DNA of 64,000 nt from Streptomyces sp. NBC_01571 (GCF_026339875.1 NZ_JAPEPZ010000001.1:868001-932000), one strand, 5' to 3'; numbered from the stretch's first letter, positions 26,047-35,418 are shown. A program made the numbers and translations. The notes: generated from the sequence alone by a model not told the origin.

Positions 26047-26109
26047 ATGTCCGCAGCGCCGCGCACCGTGCCCGCGTGGGCGGTCGGCGTTCCCGGGGCG
26101 CCCTCGTGA
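26047..26109 (+). CDS. Possible 20-codon upstream ORF coupled to the PAP2 gene
   Basis: ATG 26047 follows AAGGGACCTCCC and reads 20 codons (MSAAPRTVPAWAVGVPGAPS) to a TGA that overlaps the GTG of the PAP2 gene (GTGA). This is the arrangement of a short coupling ORF. Alternatively it is chance, and PAP2 starts at GTG 26076. Confidence 0.35.
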   Translation: MSAAPRTVPAWAVGVPGAPS

Positions 26110-26852
26110 AGCGCGCGGACACGGCCGACCTCGCGGGATCGACCGCGGTGGGGAGCCTGGTCGCCTTCGTGCTGCTCACCCTGGTCGTCACCGGCCGGGA
26201 CGGCGGCACGCTCTTCGGCGACGACGCCCTCGGCACCTGGTCGGCCGGCCACCGCCCGGCCGTCGCCCTGGCCCTGGCCCGCGCGGTCACGTACACCGGG
26301 ACGGGCCTCGTGCCGTACGCCCTGGTCGTGCTGGCCGGCGCCGTCGCGGGGCGCACGGCGCGGGAGCGGATCCTCCGCGCCCTCGCCTGTCTCGGCTGCC
26401 TCGCCACCGCCCAGACCGTGCGGTACGCCGTGATGACCCTGGTCGCCCGCCCCCGTCCCGCCGCCGCGGGGTGGGCCACGCACGCGTCCGGCTGGTCCTT
26501 CCCCTCGGGGCACACCACCACGTCCGCCGTCAGCGGCGGGCTGCTGGTCCTCGCGCTGCTCGCGAGGGCCCCGCGCAGCGGACGGCCCCTCGCCCTGGTC
26601 GTGGGCTGCTGGTCCGTCCTCGTGGGGCTGAGCCGGGTCTATCTGGGCGTCCACTGGTTCTCCGACGTCCTCGGCGGCTGGCTGTTCGCCCTGTGCTGGC
26701 TGAGCCTCACCGTCTACGTCGTCGCCCGCTTCGTCCCGCCCAGGCACTCCTCCATAGCGGCACTCCGTCCCCGCCCCGATGCCCTGACGACGGAAGAGCG
26801 CCGCAATGAGCCCCACCCCCGCCGCAAGATCCCCCCTCGGTCTCCTCCGTAG
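26106..26852 (+). CDS. PAP2-family membrane phosphatase
   Basis: This membrane phosphatase has about 248 residues with the complete PAP2 signature: KxxxxxxRP-like AVMTLVARPRP, SFPSGHTTT, and SRVYLGVHWFSDVLGG. The two histidines and the arginines of the vanadium-chloroperoxidase-like site are all present. About six hydrophobic segments are seen. The likely substrate is a lipid phosphate or diphosphate such as phosphatidate or undecaprenyl diphosphate. GTG 26106 is favoured by the GTGA overlap; GTG 26076 is the alternative. It overlaps the BASS transporter start by 47 bp. Confidence 0.86.
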   Translation: MKRADTADLAGSTAVGSLVAFVLLTLVVTGRDGGTLFGDDALGTWSAGHRPAVALALARAVTYTGTGLVPYALVVLAGAVAGRTARERILRALACLGCLATAQTVRYAVMTLVARPRPAAAGWATHASGWSFPSGHTTTSAVSGGLLVLALLARAPRSGRPLALVVGCWSVLVGLSRVYLGVHWFSDVLGGWLFALCWLSLTVYVVARFVPPRHSSIAALRPRPDALTTEERRNEPHPRRKIPPRSPP

Positions 26853-27858
26853 CCACCTCGGCTGGGCCGTCGGGGCCGCCTACCTCGCCGCCGCGACCGT
26901 GTCGGCGCCGGGTCTGTGGCTGCGCCGCCCGCACACGATCGGCGACGGCGGAATCCTCGAGGTCGCCTTACGGGCACCGCACTGCCTGCTGTCCCTGGTG
27001 CTGTTCACCGCCGGCCTCCAGGTGCCGGTCCACGGACTGCGGGCCCTGCTCACCCGGCCCACCGCGCTGCTGACCGGCCTCGTCCTCCACCTGCTCGCAC
27101 CCCTGCTGATCATCCCGGGCGTGGCCTTCGCGCTGCACCGGACCCCGGACAGCGACGGCGGCAGCGGACTGATCGCGGCGATGATCCTGATCGTCTCGAT
27201 GCCCGTGGCGGCCGGTGCCACCGTGTGGACGAGCAGAGGCGAGGCCGACCAGCCGACCACCGTCGGCCTCGTGCTGGTGTCCACGATCGTCGGCCCGCTC
27301 ACGATCCCGGTCACCATGACGGCCCTGTGTCCCCTGCTGCGCGGCGGCTACGCGGAAGCGCTCGCGGGGGCCGCCCGGACCGCCGGGCACGGCTTCGCGC
27401 TGACCGGGGTCCTGCTCCCGTGCGGTGCCGGAATCCTGTCCCGGCTCGTCCTGCCCGCCCGCCCCCTGCGCCTGCTGCTCGCCGCGGCACCCCCCGCCTC
27501 CCTGCTCGGCTCGCTGCTGCTCACGTACATCAACGCCAGCGGCGTCCTCGGCCCCTTCGTCGCCCGTCCGGAGCCGGTGCTGATGGCGGCCGCGCTGGTC
27601 GTCGCCGCCCTCGTGTGCGGACTGTCGTTCGGCCTCGGCCGGATCACCGCCCGCGTGATGCGCCTGGACACTTCGGCGGGTGCCTCGGTGACGCTGGCCT
27701 GCGGGATGAACAACAGCAGCGCGAGCGCGGTCCTCGTCACCACGGCGCTGCCCGACCGGCCCCACGTCCTGCTGCCGGTGCTGGCCTACAGCCTGCTGCA
27801 GAAGGTGGCCGCGGGCCGCGTCGTGCGGGCCGGGGCCGGGAAGCGCGCCCGCCCATGA
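26806..27858 (+). CDS. Bile acid:sodium symporter (BASS/SBF)-like membrane protein
   Basis: This 350-residue protein has nine to ten hydrophobic segments. ACGMNNSSASAVL near 295-307 is the crossover motif of the BASS superfamily, and an earlier IVSMPVAAGATVWTSRG segment matches the first half. Family members carry bile acids, pantoate, pyruvate or other organic anions with sodium; the substrate here is unknown. ATG 26806 lies inside the PAP2 3' end (47-bp overlap), indicating an operon with the phosphatase. Confidence 0.78.
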   Translation: MSPTPAARSPLGLLRSHLGWAVGAAYLAAATVSAPGLWLRRPHTIGDGGILEVALRAPHCLLSLVLFTAGLQVPVHGLRALLTRPTALLTGLVLHLLAPLLIIPGVAFALHRTPDSDGGSGLIAAMILIVSMPVAAGATVWTSRGEADQPTTVGLVLVSTIVGPLTIPVTMTALCPLLRGGYAEALAGAARTAGHGFALTGVLLPCGAGILSRLVLPARPLRLLLAAAPPASLLGSLLLTYINASGVLGPFVARPEPVLMAAALVVAALVCGLSFGLGRITARVMRLDTSAGASVTLACGMNNSSASAVLVTTALPDRPHVLLPVLAYSLLQKVAAGRVVRAGAGKRARP

Positions 27859-27931
27859 CATCGTTGGCAGTGATCCGGGACCGGTTCCGCCGGCCCCTTG
27901 ACGAGCGCTGTCCTTACAGGAGTTGAGTGCC

Positions 27932-28642
27932 ATGTCCGAGCTGCCGAAGCCGACCGGAGCCCCGGCCCGTCAGAACGTGACCTTCCCCAGCGCCGGAACC
28001 ACCGCCCACGGCTATCTGGCGTTGCCGCCGTCCGGTCAGGGGCCGGGTGTGATCGTCATCCAGGAGTGGTGGGGCCTGACGGATCACATCGCACAGGTCG
28101 CCGACCGGCTGGCCGCGGAGGGCTTCGTCGCCCTCGCACCCGACCTGTACGGCGGCAACGTCGCCCATGACAGCGGGGAGGCCTACCGGATGATGCAGGA
28201 GCTGCCCGTCGCGCGAGGTGTCGAACTGCTCTCCGGCGCTGTCGACCATCTGCTCGGCCTGCCCGAGGTCACCTCGGACACGGTGGGTGCGGTCGGCTTC
28301 TGCATGGGCGGCGGCTTCGTCCTGTACCTGGCCGCGGCGGACCCGCGGGTCAGCGCGGCGGTGCCGTTCTACGGCGTCATCCAGGGCGACATGCCCGACT
28401 TCTCCGGCCTCAAGGCCGAGATCCTCGGCCACTACGGCGAGCTCGACACGAGCATCCCCAAGGAGAACCTGGAGCAGCTGAGCGAGGTGGTCCAGCGGCA
28501 GTCCGGCATCACCCCGGACCTCCGTCTCTACCCCGCCAACCACGCCTTCTTCAACGACGGCCGCCCGGAGACGTACGACGCCGAGTCGGCCGAGCGCGCG
28601 TGGGAGAGCACGCTGTCCTTCCTGCACGCCCGGCTGGGCTGA
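27932..28642 (+). CDS. Dienelactone hydrolase family protein
   Basis: This 236-residue alpha/beta hydrolase has the catalytic triad Cys in GFCMGGGF (about 124), Asp in YGELDTSIP and His in YPANHAFF. It contains IQEWWGL and APDLYGG, the DLH hallmarks. Classic members hydrolyse dienelactone in chloroaromatic breakdown, but many actinobacterial ones act on other esters or lactones. AGGAG precedes ATG 27932. No aromatic pathway genes are adjacent. Confidence 0.88.
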   Translation: MSELPKPTGAPARQNVTFPSAGTTAHGYLALPPSGQGPGVIVIQEWWGLTDHIAQVADRLAAEGFVALAPDLYGGNVAHDSGEAYRMMQELPVARGVELLSGAVDHLLGLPEVTSDTVGAVGFCMGGGFVLYLAAADPRVSAAVPFYGVIQGDMPDFSGLKAEILGHYGELDTSIPKENLEQLSEVVQRQSGITPDLRLYPANHAFFNDGRPETYDAESAERAWESTLSFLHARLG

Positions 28643-28745
28643 GCCCTCCGGCCGCGACCGCACGGGCCGGGGAGACCTGGACGGTGGCCGGCCGGCCTTA
28701 CCGCCTGTGCCGCGAGAGGCTCGGCACGACGGTGGGCCACCGGTC

Positions 28746-29669
28746 TCACTCCCCCGGCCGGTGGACCCCGTCCAGCCGGGCCACCTCGTCGTCGGTGAGC
28801 CGGAGCGCGCCCGCGGCGACGTTCTCGGTGAGGTGGTCCGGGTTGCCGGTGCCGGGGATGGCCAGTACGTGCGGACCCTGCCGCAGCGTCCACGCCAGAC
28901 GCACCTGCGCGGCGGTGGCGCCATGGGCTCGCGCGACGTCGAACACCTCGGCGCCGGTCCCGTCGTGCGAACCGTCCGTGCCGCCGGGGCCCCGCGCACC
29001 GCCCTTGCCGGCGATCGCGAAGAACGGCACGAACGCGACGCCCAGGTCCCCGCAGATCCGCAGCACCTCGTCGGTCCCGGGTTGCGCGGAGCCGAGACCG
29101 TACCGGTTCTGCACGCACACCACGGGCGCGATGGACCGTGCCTCCGCCAGGTGCCGGGGTTCGACGTCGGAGACACCGAGGTGCCGGATCAGGCCCGCGT
29201 CGCGCAGTTCGGCGAGCGCACCGAAGTGCTCGGCGATCGAGTCCTGCCCCATCCGGCGCAGGTTCACCACGTCGAGGTGGTCGCGCCCGAGCTGACGCAG
29301 GTTCTCCTCGACATGGGACCGCAGTTGGTCCGGCCGGGCGGGGGTGCCCCACTCCCCCGCGTAGTCGCGGTACGGGCCCACCTTCGTGACGATCACCAGA
29401 TCGTCGGCGTACGGGGACAACGCACTGTTGATCAGCTCGTTCGCGGAGCGCAGCGACGAGAAGTAGAAGGCGGCGGTGTCGATGTGATTGACACCGAGCT
29501 CGATCGCACGGCGCAACACGGCGATCGAGCGGTCGCGGTCGCTCGGCGTACCCAGATGGAAGGCCGCGCTGCCCGTGAGCCGCATGGCACCGAACCCGAT
29601 GCGGTTGACGTCGAGATCTCCGAGTCTCCAGGCACCCGCGGCCGCCGCGCTGATCATCTCTGAGGTCAT
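28746..29669 (-). CDS. Aldo/keto reductase
   Basis: This 307-residue TIM-barrel oxidoreductase has RIGFGAMRLTG, NHIDTAAFYFSS (Asp, Tyr), VIVTKVG (Lys), and a VVNLRRMG strand where the usual catalytic His is replaced by Asn, as in the AKR subgroup related to YdbC. It contains the late AIPGTGNPDHLTENVAA. NADP(H)-dependent reduction of carbonyls is expected. ATG 29669 was chosen. It converges with the dienelactone hydrolase gene. Confidence 0.85.
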   Translation of the reverse strand: MTSEMISAAAAGAWRLGDLDVNRIGFGAMRLTGSAAFHLGTPSDRDRSIAVLRRAIELGVNHIDTAAFYFSSLRSANELINSALSPYADDLVIVTKVGPYRDYAGEWGTPARPDQLRSHVEENLRQLGRDHLDVVNLRRMGQDSIAEHFGALAELRDAGLIRHLGVSDVEPRHLAEARSIAPVVCVQNRYGLGSAQPGTDEVLRICGDLGVAFVPFFAIAGKGGARGPGGTDGSHDGTGAEVFDVARAHGATAAQVRLAWTLRQGPHVLAIPGTGNPDHLTENVAAGALRLTDDEVARLDGVHRPGE

Positions 29670-29811
29670 CGTGGCAGTTTGGCATACGGACGTACGAGGC
29701 CACGTCGGCGGTCTGTGAGGCGACCGGGCCTCCGAGAACGTCCCGCCGCGGGAACCTGTACCCGTGCTCTGGCGACCGCCAGGTCCGGCCCGACTCCCCA
29801 CGCCACGGCGG

Positions 29812-30210
29812 TCAGGGGTGGTCGTACCAGGCGAAGGCGGAGATGCGCCAACCCGCGGAGGTGCGGACGAACTGGATGGTCTTGACCCCGCCGCCCTCGA
29901 ACGGTTCACCGTCCAGGATCCCGGACTTGCGGTACTCGCCGAACCGTGAGGCGACATCGCCGGCGATGTCGGTCCGTTCGGAGGTCTCCCACTCGGAGAA
30001 CTCGACCAGCCGGCCGTCGCCCAGCAGCGTCCGGCGGGGCGCGATGAACTCCTCCACCGTGTAGACGGTGAAGTCCGGGCCCGTCTTGACGATCACCCCG
30101 CCGGGGATGACGAGTCGACGGATACGTTCCAGGTCGGCTGTCCTGCCGCCCCGGTTGTCGAAGGCGCCGAAGAACTCGGCGGTCACCAAGTCGATCTCGC
30201 TCTGGGACAC
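29812..30210 (-). CDS. NTF2/SnoaL-like (DUF4440-type) protein
   Basis: The protein has about 132 residues with LVTAEFFGAFDNRGGRTADLERIRRLVIPGGVIVKTGP, a hydrophobic core strand (VKTIQFVRTSAGWRISAFAWYDHP), and WETSERTD. This is an NTF2-fold protein whose role is unknown. GTG 30210 (MSQSEIDLV) matches where homology begins; ATG 30252 would add 14 residues. Neither has a clear ribosome site. Confidence 0.68.
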   Translation of the reverse strand: MSQSEIDLVTAEFFGAFDNRGGRTADLERIRRLVIPGGVIVKTGPDFTVYTVEEFIAPRRTLLGDGRLVEFSEWETSERTDIAGDVASRFGEYRKSGILDGEPFEGGGVKTIQFVRTSAGWRISAFAWYDHP

Positions 30211-30335
30211 GGCGCGACGGTAACACGGGCCCGCGTGACTCCGTATGGTCACGCGGGAGCCTCTGCCCAGACGCGGAGTCGGCGCGGCCCGGCCGGAGGC
30301 GCCGGGGCCGCCGATCGGTGTGCACCGTGCTCGCC

Positions 30336-31658
30336 TCAGCTCAGCGGCTTCTCCAGTACCGCCTTGCGGTGGCTGAACGTCTCGATGGAGTAGCGGCCGT
30401 GGTAGCTGCCCATGCCGCTCTCGCCGACACCGCCGAACGGCAGGTCGGAGACGGTGAGATGGGCGAGCGGCAGTCCGAGGCCGAGCCCTCCGGACGAGGT
30501 CTCGGCGGCCAGCCGCTCCCTGGTGGTGTCCGACTCGGTGAAGGCGTACAGGGCCAGCGGCTTGTCGCGGTCGTTGATGAAGTCGACGGCCTCGTCCAGT
30601 CCCGACACCGTCACGATCGGCAGGATCGGACCGAAGATCTCCTCACGCATGACGGGTGCCTTGGGGTCGACGTCCGCCAGAACGGTCGGCGCGAGGTACT
30701 TGGTGGCACGGTCGCCGGTGCCGCCCGTGACGGTGCGGCCGGAGTCGAGCAGGGAGCTGAGCCGGTCGAAGTGGCGCTCGTTGACGATCCGCCCGTACTC
30801 GGTGGACTGCCGCGGTTCGGTGCCGAAGAGTTCCTCGACGGCGCGGACGAGTTCGGGCTCCAGGGCTCGGGCGGTCTCCGGGTCGGTGAGGACGTAGTCG
30901 GGCGCTACGCAGGTCTGACCGGCGTTCAGGAACTTGCCGCGGGCGAGCCGGTCGGCGACGACGGCCAGATCGGTGCCGCGGTCGACGAACGCCGGGGATT
31001 TTCCGCCCAGTTCGAGCGCGACCGGGGTGAGGTGCTCGGCGGCGGCCCGCATCACGATGCGGCCGACGGTGCCGTTGCCGGTGTAGAAGATGTGGTCGAA
31101 ACGCTCGGCCAGCAGCGCGGTGGTCTCCTCGACGGCGCCCTCCACGACCGCGACGGCATCGGTGTCGAGGTACCGGGGCAGCAGCCGTGCGAGGACCGCC
31201 GAAGTGGCGGGGGCGAGCTCGCTGGGCTTGACGACGACCGTGTTGCCCGCGGCCAGCGCGCCGAGCATCGGCGTCAGCAGGAGCTGGACGGGGTAGTTCC
31301 AGGGAGCGATGACCAGGACGACGCCCAGCGGGTCGAAGCGCGTCCACGCGGTCGCGTCCGCGCCGAGGTGCGCCGGGACCGGAGCGGCCTGGGGGCGCAG
31401 CCACTCGTCGAGGTGTTCCAGGGTGTGGTCGATCTCCCGGACGGTGAAGTCGATCTCGGTGCGGTGGGCCTCCGTGGAGCTCTTGCCGAGATCGGCGTGG
31501 AGCGCTTGCGCGAGGTCGTCGCCGTGCGCGGTGAGCATCTCGCGCAGTCCGCGCAGCTGCGCCGTGCGCCACTCGACGGGCTTGGTACGGCCGGAGCGGA
31601 AGGTGGCGCGCAGCCGGGCCACGAGGTCGGCGGGCTGCTCGGGGATGGGGTGGGTCAC
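30336..31658 (-). CDS. Aldehyde dehydrogenase (ALDH3-type)
   Basis: This 440-residue NAD(P)-dependent enzyme oxidises aldehydes to acids. Motifs are WNYPVQLLLTP, NTVVVKPSE, FTYTGN-like IFYTGNGTVGR (cofactor), VALELGGKSP with the general-base Glu, and NAGQTCVAPDY with the nucleophilic Cys (about 243). EEIFGPILPI is near the end. The lack of an N-terminal extension and the CVAPDY box place it with ALDH3/coniferyl-aldehyde-type enzymes. GTG 31658 follows GAGAGAG. A codirectional TetR gene lies 311 bp upstream. Confidence 0.9.
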   Translation of the reverse strand: MTHPIPEQPADLVARLRATFRSGRTKPVEWRTAQLRGLREMLTAHGDDLAQALHADLGKSSTEAHRTEIDFTVREIDHTLEHLDEWLRPQAAPVPAHLGADATAWTRFDPLGVVLVIAPWNYPVQLLLTPMLGALAAGNTVVVKPSELAPATSAVLARLLPRYLDTDAVAVVEGAVEETTALLAERFDHIFYTGNGTVGRIVMRAAAEHLTPVALELGGKSPAFVDRGTDLAVVADRLARGKFLNAGQTCVAPDYVLTDPETARALEPELVRAVEELFGTEPRQSTEYGRIVNERHFDRLSSLLDSGRTVTGGTGDRATKYLAPTVLADVDPKAPVMREEIFGPILPIVTVSGLDEAVDFINDRDKPLALYAFTESDTTRERLAAETSSGGLGLGLPLAHLTVSDLPFGGVGESGMGSYHGRYSIETFSHRKAVLEKPLS

Positions 31659-31969
31659 GGTGCTCTCTCGCTGGTCGGAGCGGACCGGGTGATCCGCGTG
31701 CTGGGGCCGGTCGCACGGTCTCTCGGGCGCGCACCGGCCTTCATCGGGACAACGGGCTCGATGTAATTGCCAACCTTTCAGGTACCCAAGTACATTCCGG
31801 CTACACAGGAGTCGCCTTCCGTCACCGGTCGGCCACACTGGGTGGAAGCGGGGCCCTTCGCAGACACGGCCGACGCGAGGCAGACTCTGGGCGGACGTCC
31901 ACCGGCCCCTAGCCCCGCCTCGTCCACCTCACCAACCCTGCCGGATACCGTCCCACCCCTGCCGCGTCC
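31659..31969. other. Intergenic region with the aldehyde dehydrogenase promoter
   Basis: No gene is supported. On the minus strand, ACTTGGGTACCTGAAAGG (31774-31791 on the plus numbering) contains the palindrome ACCT-GAA-AGGT (31773-31783), a shape seen in many TetR-type operators, in an AT-richer stretch about 115-125 bp before the ALDH start. Confidence 0.4.
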
Positions 31970-32566
31970 CTACCGCGTCGCGCTGTCGCGCAACTGCTGG
32001 ATGCCCAGATCGAGCGCGGCCTCCAGATGGGTCGTCCGCCCGGTGGAGAGCAGCACCACGACACCACCCTGAATGCCTGCCAGCAGCGCGGCCGCCGAAC
32101 GGTCGGCGTCCACGCCCGGACCGATCTCCCCCTGGCGCTGCATCGCCCGGACGCCCTCGGCGATCTCGCCCTCCCACTTTCCCAGCAGCTCGGCGACGAC
32201 CGCCCGGGCACCCGGGGTACTGCGCCCCAGCTGGGACATCAGCATGTTCAGCGGACACTGCTGCCCCTGTCCCCGATAGCGGGCGATCACCGTGTCGCGC
32301 CAGGCCAGCCAGGCGCCCCACGACGTGAGGTCGCCCAGTTCGGGCCGCTGGTCGGCCAGCACCTGGTCGGCCTCGAAGCGGGCCACCGCGAGCAGCAACT
32401 CCTCCTTGCCGCCGGGGAAGTAGTGGAACAGCTGACTCTTGCTGGTGCCGGTCCGTGCCCGCACGTCGTCCAGTGTCGTCACGGCGACGCCCCGCTCCCG
32501 CATCTCGGCGGCCGCTCCCTCGATGATCCGCCCGCGCGTAGCCGCCCCCTTGGCGGTGAGTTTCAC
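31970..32566 (-). CDS. TetR-family regulator
   Basis: Of 198 residues, 5-52 form the TetR helix-turn-helix (GRIIEGAAAEMRERGVAVTTLDDVRARTGTSKSQLFHYFPGGKEELL). The C-terminal part (WLAWRDTVIARYRGQGQQCPLNMLMSQLG) belongs to the TetR_C group common in aldehyde- or quinone-responsive regulators. ATG 32566 begins MKLTAKGAATRG. It is immediately downstream of four repeated operator-like sequences and upstream of the ALDH gene, which suggests autoregulation and control of ALDH. Confidence 0.86.
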   Translation of the reverse strand: MKLTAKGAATRGRIIEGAAAEMRERGVAVTTLDDVRARTGTSKSQLFHYFPGGKEELLLAVARFEADQVLADQRPELGDLTSWGAWLAWRDTVIARYRGQGQQCPLNMLMSQLGRSTPGARAVVAELLGKWEGEIAEGVRAMQRQGEIGPGVDADRSAAALLAGIQGGVVVLLSTGRTTHLEAALDLGIQQLRDSATR

Positions 32567-32582
32567 GATCCCTCCCTCTTCC

Positions 32583-32645
32583 GAACCTGCCCGTTCCGGA
32601 ACCTGCCGGTTTTCTGAACCTGCCGGTTTTCTGAACCTGCCGGTC
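32583..32645. promoter_or_regulatory. Four-copy operator array upstream of tetR
   Basis: GAACCTGCC begins at 32583, 32599, 32616 and 32633 (spacing 16, 17 and 17 bp). The inner copies read GAACCTGCCGGTTTTCT, which contains the palindrome AACC-TGCC-GGTT. The array ends 17 bp upstream of the tetR start, where an autoregulatory operator is expected. Confidence 0.65.
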
Positions 32646-32686
32646 CATTTCCACGGTGCCAGCTTCGCATGCCGTGCGGTCGTCCC

Positions 32687-33883
32687 TCACTCGCTCGTGA
32701 GCGCCGCCCGGCTCCGTTCGAGGTGGGCGCGCTCGGCCGGGCTCGCGGTCAGCGCGATGGCCGCCCCGTACGCCCGTACGGCCTCGGCGGTCCGGCCGAG
32801 GCGGCGCAGCAGATCGGCCCGTACGGCGTGGAAGGCGTGATATCCGTCGAGGTCCAGCACGTCGACCAGGGCGAGGGCCGCCTCGGGGCCTTCGACCTCG
32901 CCGACGGCGACGGCCCGGTTGAGCGCGACCACGGGGCTCGGGGTGAGCTCCGTCAGCTGGTCGTAGAGCCGGAGGATCTGGCCCCAGTCGGTGTCGGCCG
33001 CGGTCCGGGCGTCGCTGTGCACCGCGTTGACGGCGGCCTGGATCTGGTACGGGCCCGGCCGGCCGCGGCGCAGACAGCGGCGCACCAGGTCCTGCCCCTC
33101 GGCGATCAGGTCACGGTCCCACAGGGAGCGGTCCTGGTCCGGGAGCAGGACGAGGGCGCCGTCCGGTGCGGTGCGGGCGGGCCGGCGCGACTCGACGAGG
33201 AGCATCAGCGCGAGCAGCCCGAGGGTCTCGGGCTCGTCCGGCATCAGCTCGGCCAGCAGACGGCCGAGACGGACGGCCTCGGCGCAGAGGTCCTCCCTGC
33301 CGCCGTACCCCTCGTTGAAGATGAGGTAGACGACCGCCAGCACACCCCTGACGCGGTCCGGGAGGTCGGCGTCGCGCGGGATGCGGTACGGGATACGGGC
33401 GTCGCGGATCTTGGCCTTGGCGCGGACGATCCGCTGGGCCATGGTCGGCTCGGGGACGAGGAAGGCACGGGCGATCTGCGGTGTGGTCAGACCGCCGAGG
33501 AGACGCAGGGTGAGGGCGACCTGGGCGTGCACGGCGAGCGCCGGGTGGCAGCAGGTGAAGATCAGACGGAGCCGGTCGTCGCGCACGGGGCCCTCCTCGT
33601 CCGGTTCGTCCCGCGCGTGGAGCCGTTCGGCCTCGGCGTGCCGGGCCTCGCGCGTCGATTCGCGGCGCAGCCGGTCGACCGCGCGGTTGCGGGCGGTGGT
33701 GATGATCCAGCCGGCCGGGCTCGGGGGTATGCCGGACTGCGGCCACTTCCGCAGGGCGGTCGTGAAGGCGTCCTGGACCGCTTCCTCGGCGAGGTCGATG
33801 TCGCCGAGGAAGCGGACGAGGACGGCGACCGCGCGGCCGTATTCGGCGCGGAAGACTCCCTCGACGTCGACGTCCAGGGGCAT
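32687..33883 (-). CDS. ECF42-type RNA polymerase sigma factor with C-terminal TPR-like domain
   Basis: This 398-residue protein has sigma region 2 near the start ([38 protein letters not shown]) and region 4 at about 120-175 ([37 protein letters not shown]). A long C-terminal extension ([11 protein letters not shown], then [21 protein letters not shown]) is the DUF6596/TPR module of ECF42. These sigma factors lack an anti-sigma factor and are paired with YCII/DGPF proteins, as here. ATG 33883 overlaps the stop of the DGPF gene (TGATG). The regulon is probably its own operon. Confidence 0.88.
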   Translation of the reverse strand: MPLDVDVEGVFRAEYGRAVAVLVRFLGDIDLAEEAVQDAFTTALRKWPQSGIPPSPAGWIITTARNRAVDRLRRESTREARHAEAERLHARDEPDEEGPVRDDRLRLIFTCCHPALAVHAQVALTLRLLGGLTTPQIARAFLVPEPTMAQRIVRAKAKIRDARIPYRIPRDADLPDRVRGVLAVVYLIFNEGYGGREDLCAEAVRLGRLLAELMPDEPETLGLLALMLLVESRRPARTAPDGALVLLPDQDRSLWDRDLIAEGQDLVRRCLRRGRPGPYQIQAAVNAVHSDARTAADTDWGQILRLYDQLTELTPSPVVALNRAVAVGEVEGPEAALALVDVLDLDGYHAFHAVRADLLRRLGRTAEAVRAYGAAIALTASPAERAHLERSRAALTSE

Positions 33884-34230
33884 CAGGCCTCGCCCATGAA
33901 GGGCCGCACCTCGATGGGGAGCGTCGTCGCCAGCGTCGCCCTGCGGCCCCACTCCAGTGCCGCGTCCAGGTCGGGAGCCTTGATCAGGCAGATTCCGCCC
34001 AGGTACTCCTTGCTCTCCGTGTAGGGGCCGTCCGTGACCAGGACGTCTCCAGCCTCGGCCCGCACCACCGTGGCCGTCTCGGGCCCGTGCAGTCCCCCGG
34101 CGAACACCCAGGCCCCGGCCTCCCGCAGATCCGCGTGGAAGACCTCGAGATTGTGCATGATCTCTTCGAGTACCTCGGGCGCGGGCGGCTCTCCCTGCGG
34201 CTGCATCACGCTCAGCAGGTAGTACTTCAT
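33883..34230 (-). CDS. YCII-related (DGPF domain) protein
   Basis: This 115-residue protein begins [16 protein letters not shown] and has the signature [15 protein letters not shown] (DGPF/Y) followed by [15 protein letters not shown]. The YCII fold is ferredoxin-like; members are peroxidase-like or of unknown reaction. AAGGAG lies upstream of ATG 34230, and the stop overlaps the ECF42 start by one base, so the two are coexpressed. ECF42 systems usually control such DGPF genes. Confidence 0.88.
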   Translation of the reverse strand: MKYYLLSVMQPQGEPPAPEVLEEIMHNLEVFHADLREAGAWVFAGGLHGPETATVVRAEAGDVLVTDGPYTESKEYLGGICLIKAPDLDAALEWGRRATLATTLPIEVRPFMGEA

Positions 34231-34341
34231 GGTGTGCTCCTTGTTCCTCGGGGGGCTCTCGCTCCTGGGGTCTTCACTGACTACACGAACGGGAGAGCCC
34301 CGGATCGACACACGCCACGACGACCGAGGGAGATTCCTTCG

Positions 34342-35418
34342 ATGACCGCCCCACCGCACCCTCTCGTCTCCCGGGCCCGACGGCTGGCGGCCGAGGTGCT
34401 CGCGCCGCGCGCGGAGCGCGTCGACCAGGAGGGCGTGCCCGCGAGCAGCATCGAGGCGGTCAAGCGGTCGGGGCTGCTCGGGGTGAGCGCGCCGGTCGCG
34501 TACGGCGGATCGGCCGCGCCCGCCGCGGTGGTCCGCGAGACGGCCGAGATCCTGGCCGGGGCCTGCTGCTCGACCTGGTTCGTACAGGCCCAGCACCACA
34601 CGCCGGTCCTGACCCTGGCCCTGGCCGAGGCCGGCCTCCCGGTGCGGGAGCGGCTGCTGGGTCCGCTGGCGCGCGGGGAGCTGCTGTCCGGAGTCGCCTA
34701 CGCCCAGCTGCGCGCGTATCCACGCGTCCCGGTGCGGGTATCACGCGAGCGGGGCGGCCGGCGCTTCGACGGGACGGTGCCCTGGTACACCGGCTGGGGG
34801 CTCAACGACGTGATGCTGCTGGCGGGCGTGACGGACGACGGGGAGGCTCTGTTCGCCTTCACCGCGGCGCGTGAGCAGCCCGGTCTGCGGCCGTCGCCCC
34901 CGCTGCGGCTCGCCGCGCTGACCGCCTCCCGGACGGTCTCTCTGGAGCTCGACGGTCTGTGGCTGCCCGACGACGCGGTGGCCCTGTGTACGCCGTACGA
35001 GACCTGGGCGGCGGCCGACCGGCCGAAGAACACCAACGCTTCTCCCGCGGTGTTCGGGGTCACGGCGGCGGCCCTCGACCTGCTGGACACCGATCCGCCG
35101 GCGAAGGAGACCGCGCGGGTGCTGCGCGCCCGCCTCGACGCGGTGCGGCGGCGGGCGTACGAGCTGGCCGACCATCCCGTGCCGGGCGAGCGGATCGAGG
35201 AGCGGCTGGCGGCCAAGACGCTGGCCTACGACCTGATGCGGGCGGCCACGACCGCGGCGGTCGTGGCCGGCGGCGGCCAGGCGATGGACCTGCGCAGCCC
35301 GGCGCAACGACTGGCCCGGGAGGGGATGTTCCTGCTGATCCAGGGGCAGACCTCGGCGGTGCGCACGGCGCACCTGGGTGCGCTGGGTGCGGCGGGTCCG
35401 GCCGGCGCGACGGGGTGA
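34342..35418 (+). CDS. Acyl-CoA-dehydrogenase-like flavoprotein with collagen-like tail
   Basis: The protein has 358 residues with an ACAD fold: N-terminal helical part (LAAEVLAPRAERVDQEGVPASSIEAVKRSGLLGVSAPVAYGG), a middle beta domain (GGRRFDGTVPWYTGWGLNDVML) and C-terminal helices (ERLAAKTLAYDLMRAATTAAVVAGGGQAMD). The N-terminal pattern also fits flavin monooxygenases of the DszC/SfnB type, which would suit the neighbouring organosulfur genes. The last 13 residues are GALGAAGPAGATG, a Gly-X-Y run, just before TGA. GAGGGAGATT precedes ATG 34342. It is divergent from the DGPF gene. Confidence 0.75.
   Translation: MTAPPHPLVSRARRLAAEVLAPRAERVDQEGVPASSIEAVKRSGLLGVSAPVAYGGSAAPAAVVRETAEILAGACCSTWFVQAQHHTPVLTLALAEAGLPVRERLLGPLARGELLSGVAYAQLRAYPRVPVRVSRERGGRRFDGTVPWYTGWGLNDVMLLAGVTDDGEALFAFTAAREQPGLRPSPPLRLAALTASRTVSLELDGLWLPDDAVALCTPYETWAAADRPKNTNASPAVFGVTAAALDLLDTDPPAKETARVLRARLDAVRRRAYELADHPVPGERIEERLAAKTLAYDLMRAATTAAVVAGGGQAMDLRSPAQRLAREGMFLLIQGQTSAVRTAHLGALGAAGPAGATG

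Noticed and set aside
26106..26852. PAP2 protein considered as undecaprenyl-diphosphate phosphatase BcrC
   Set aside because: The PAP2 motifs are complete, but the sequence does not separate BcrC from other lipid phosphatases.
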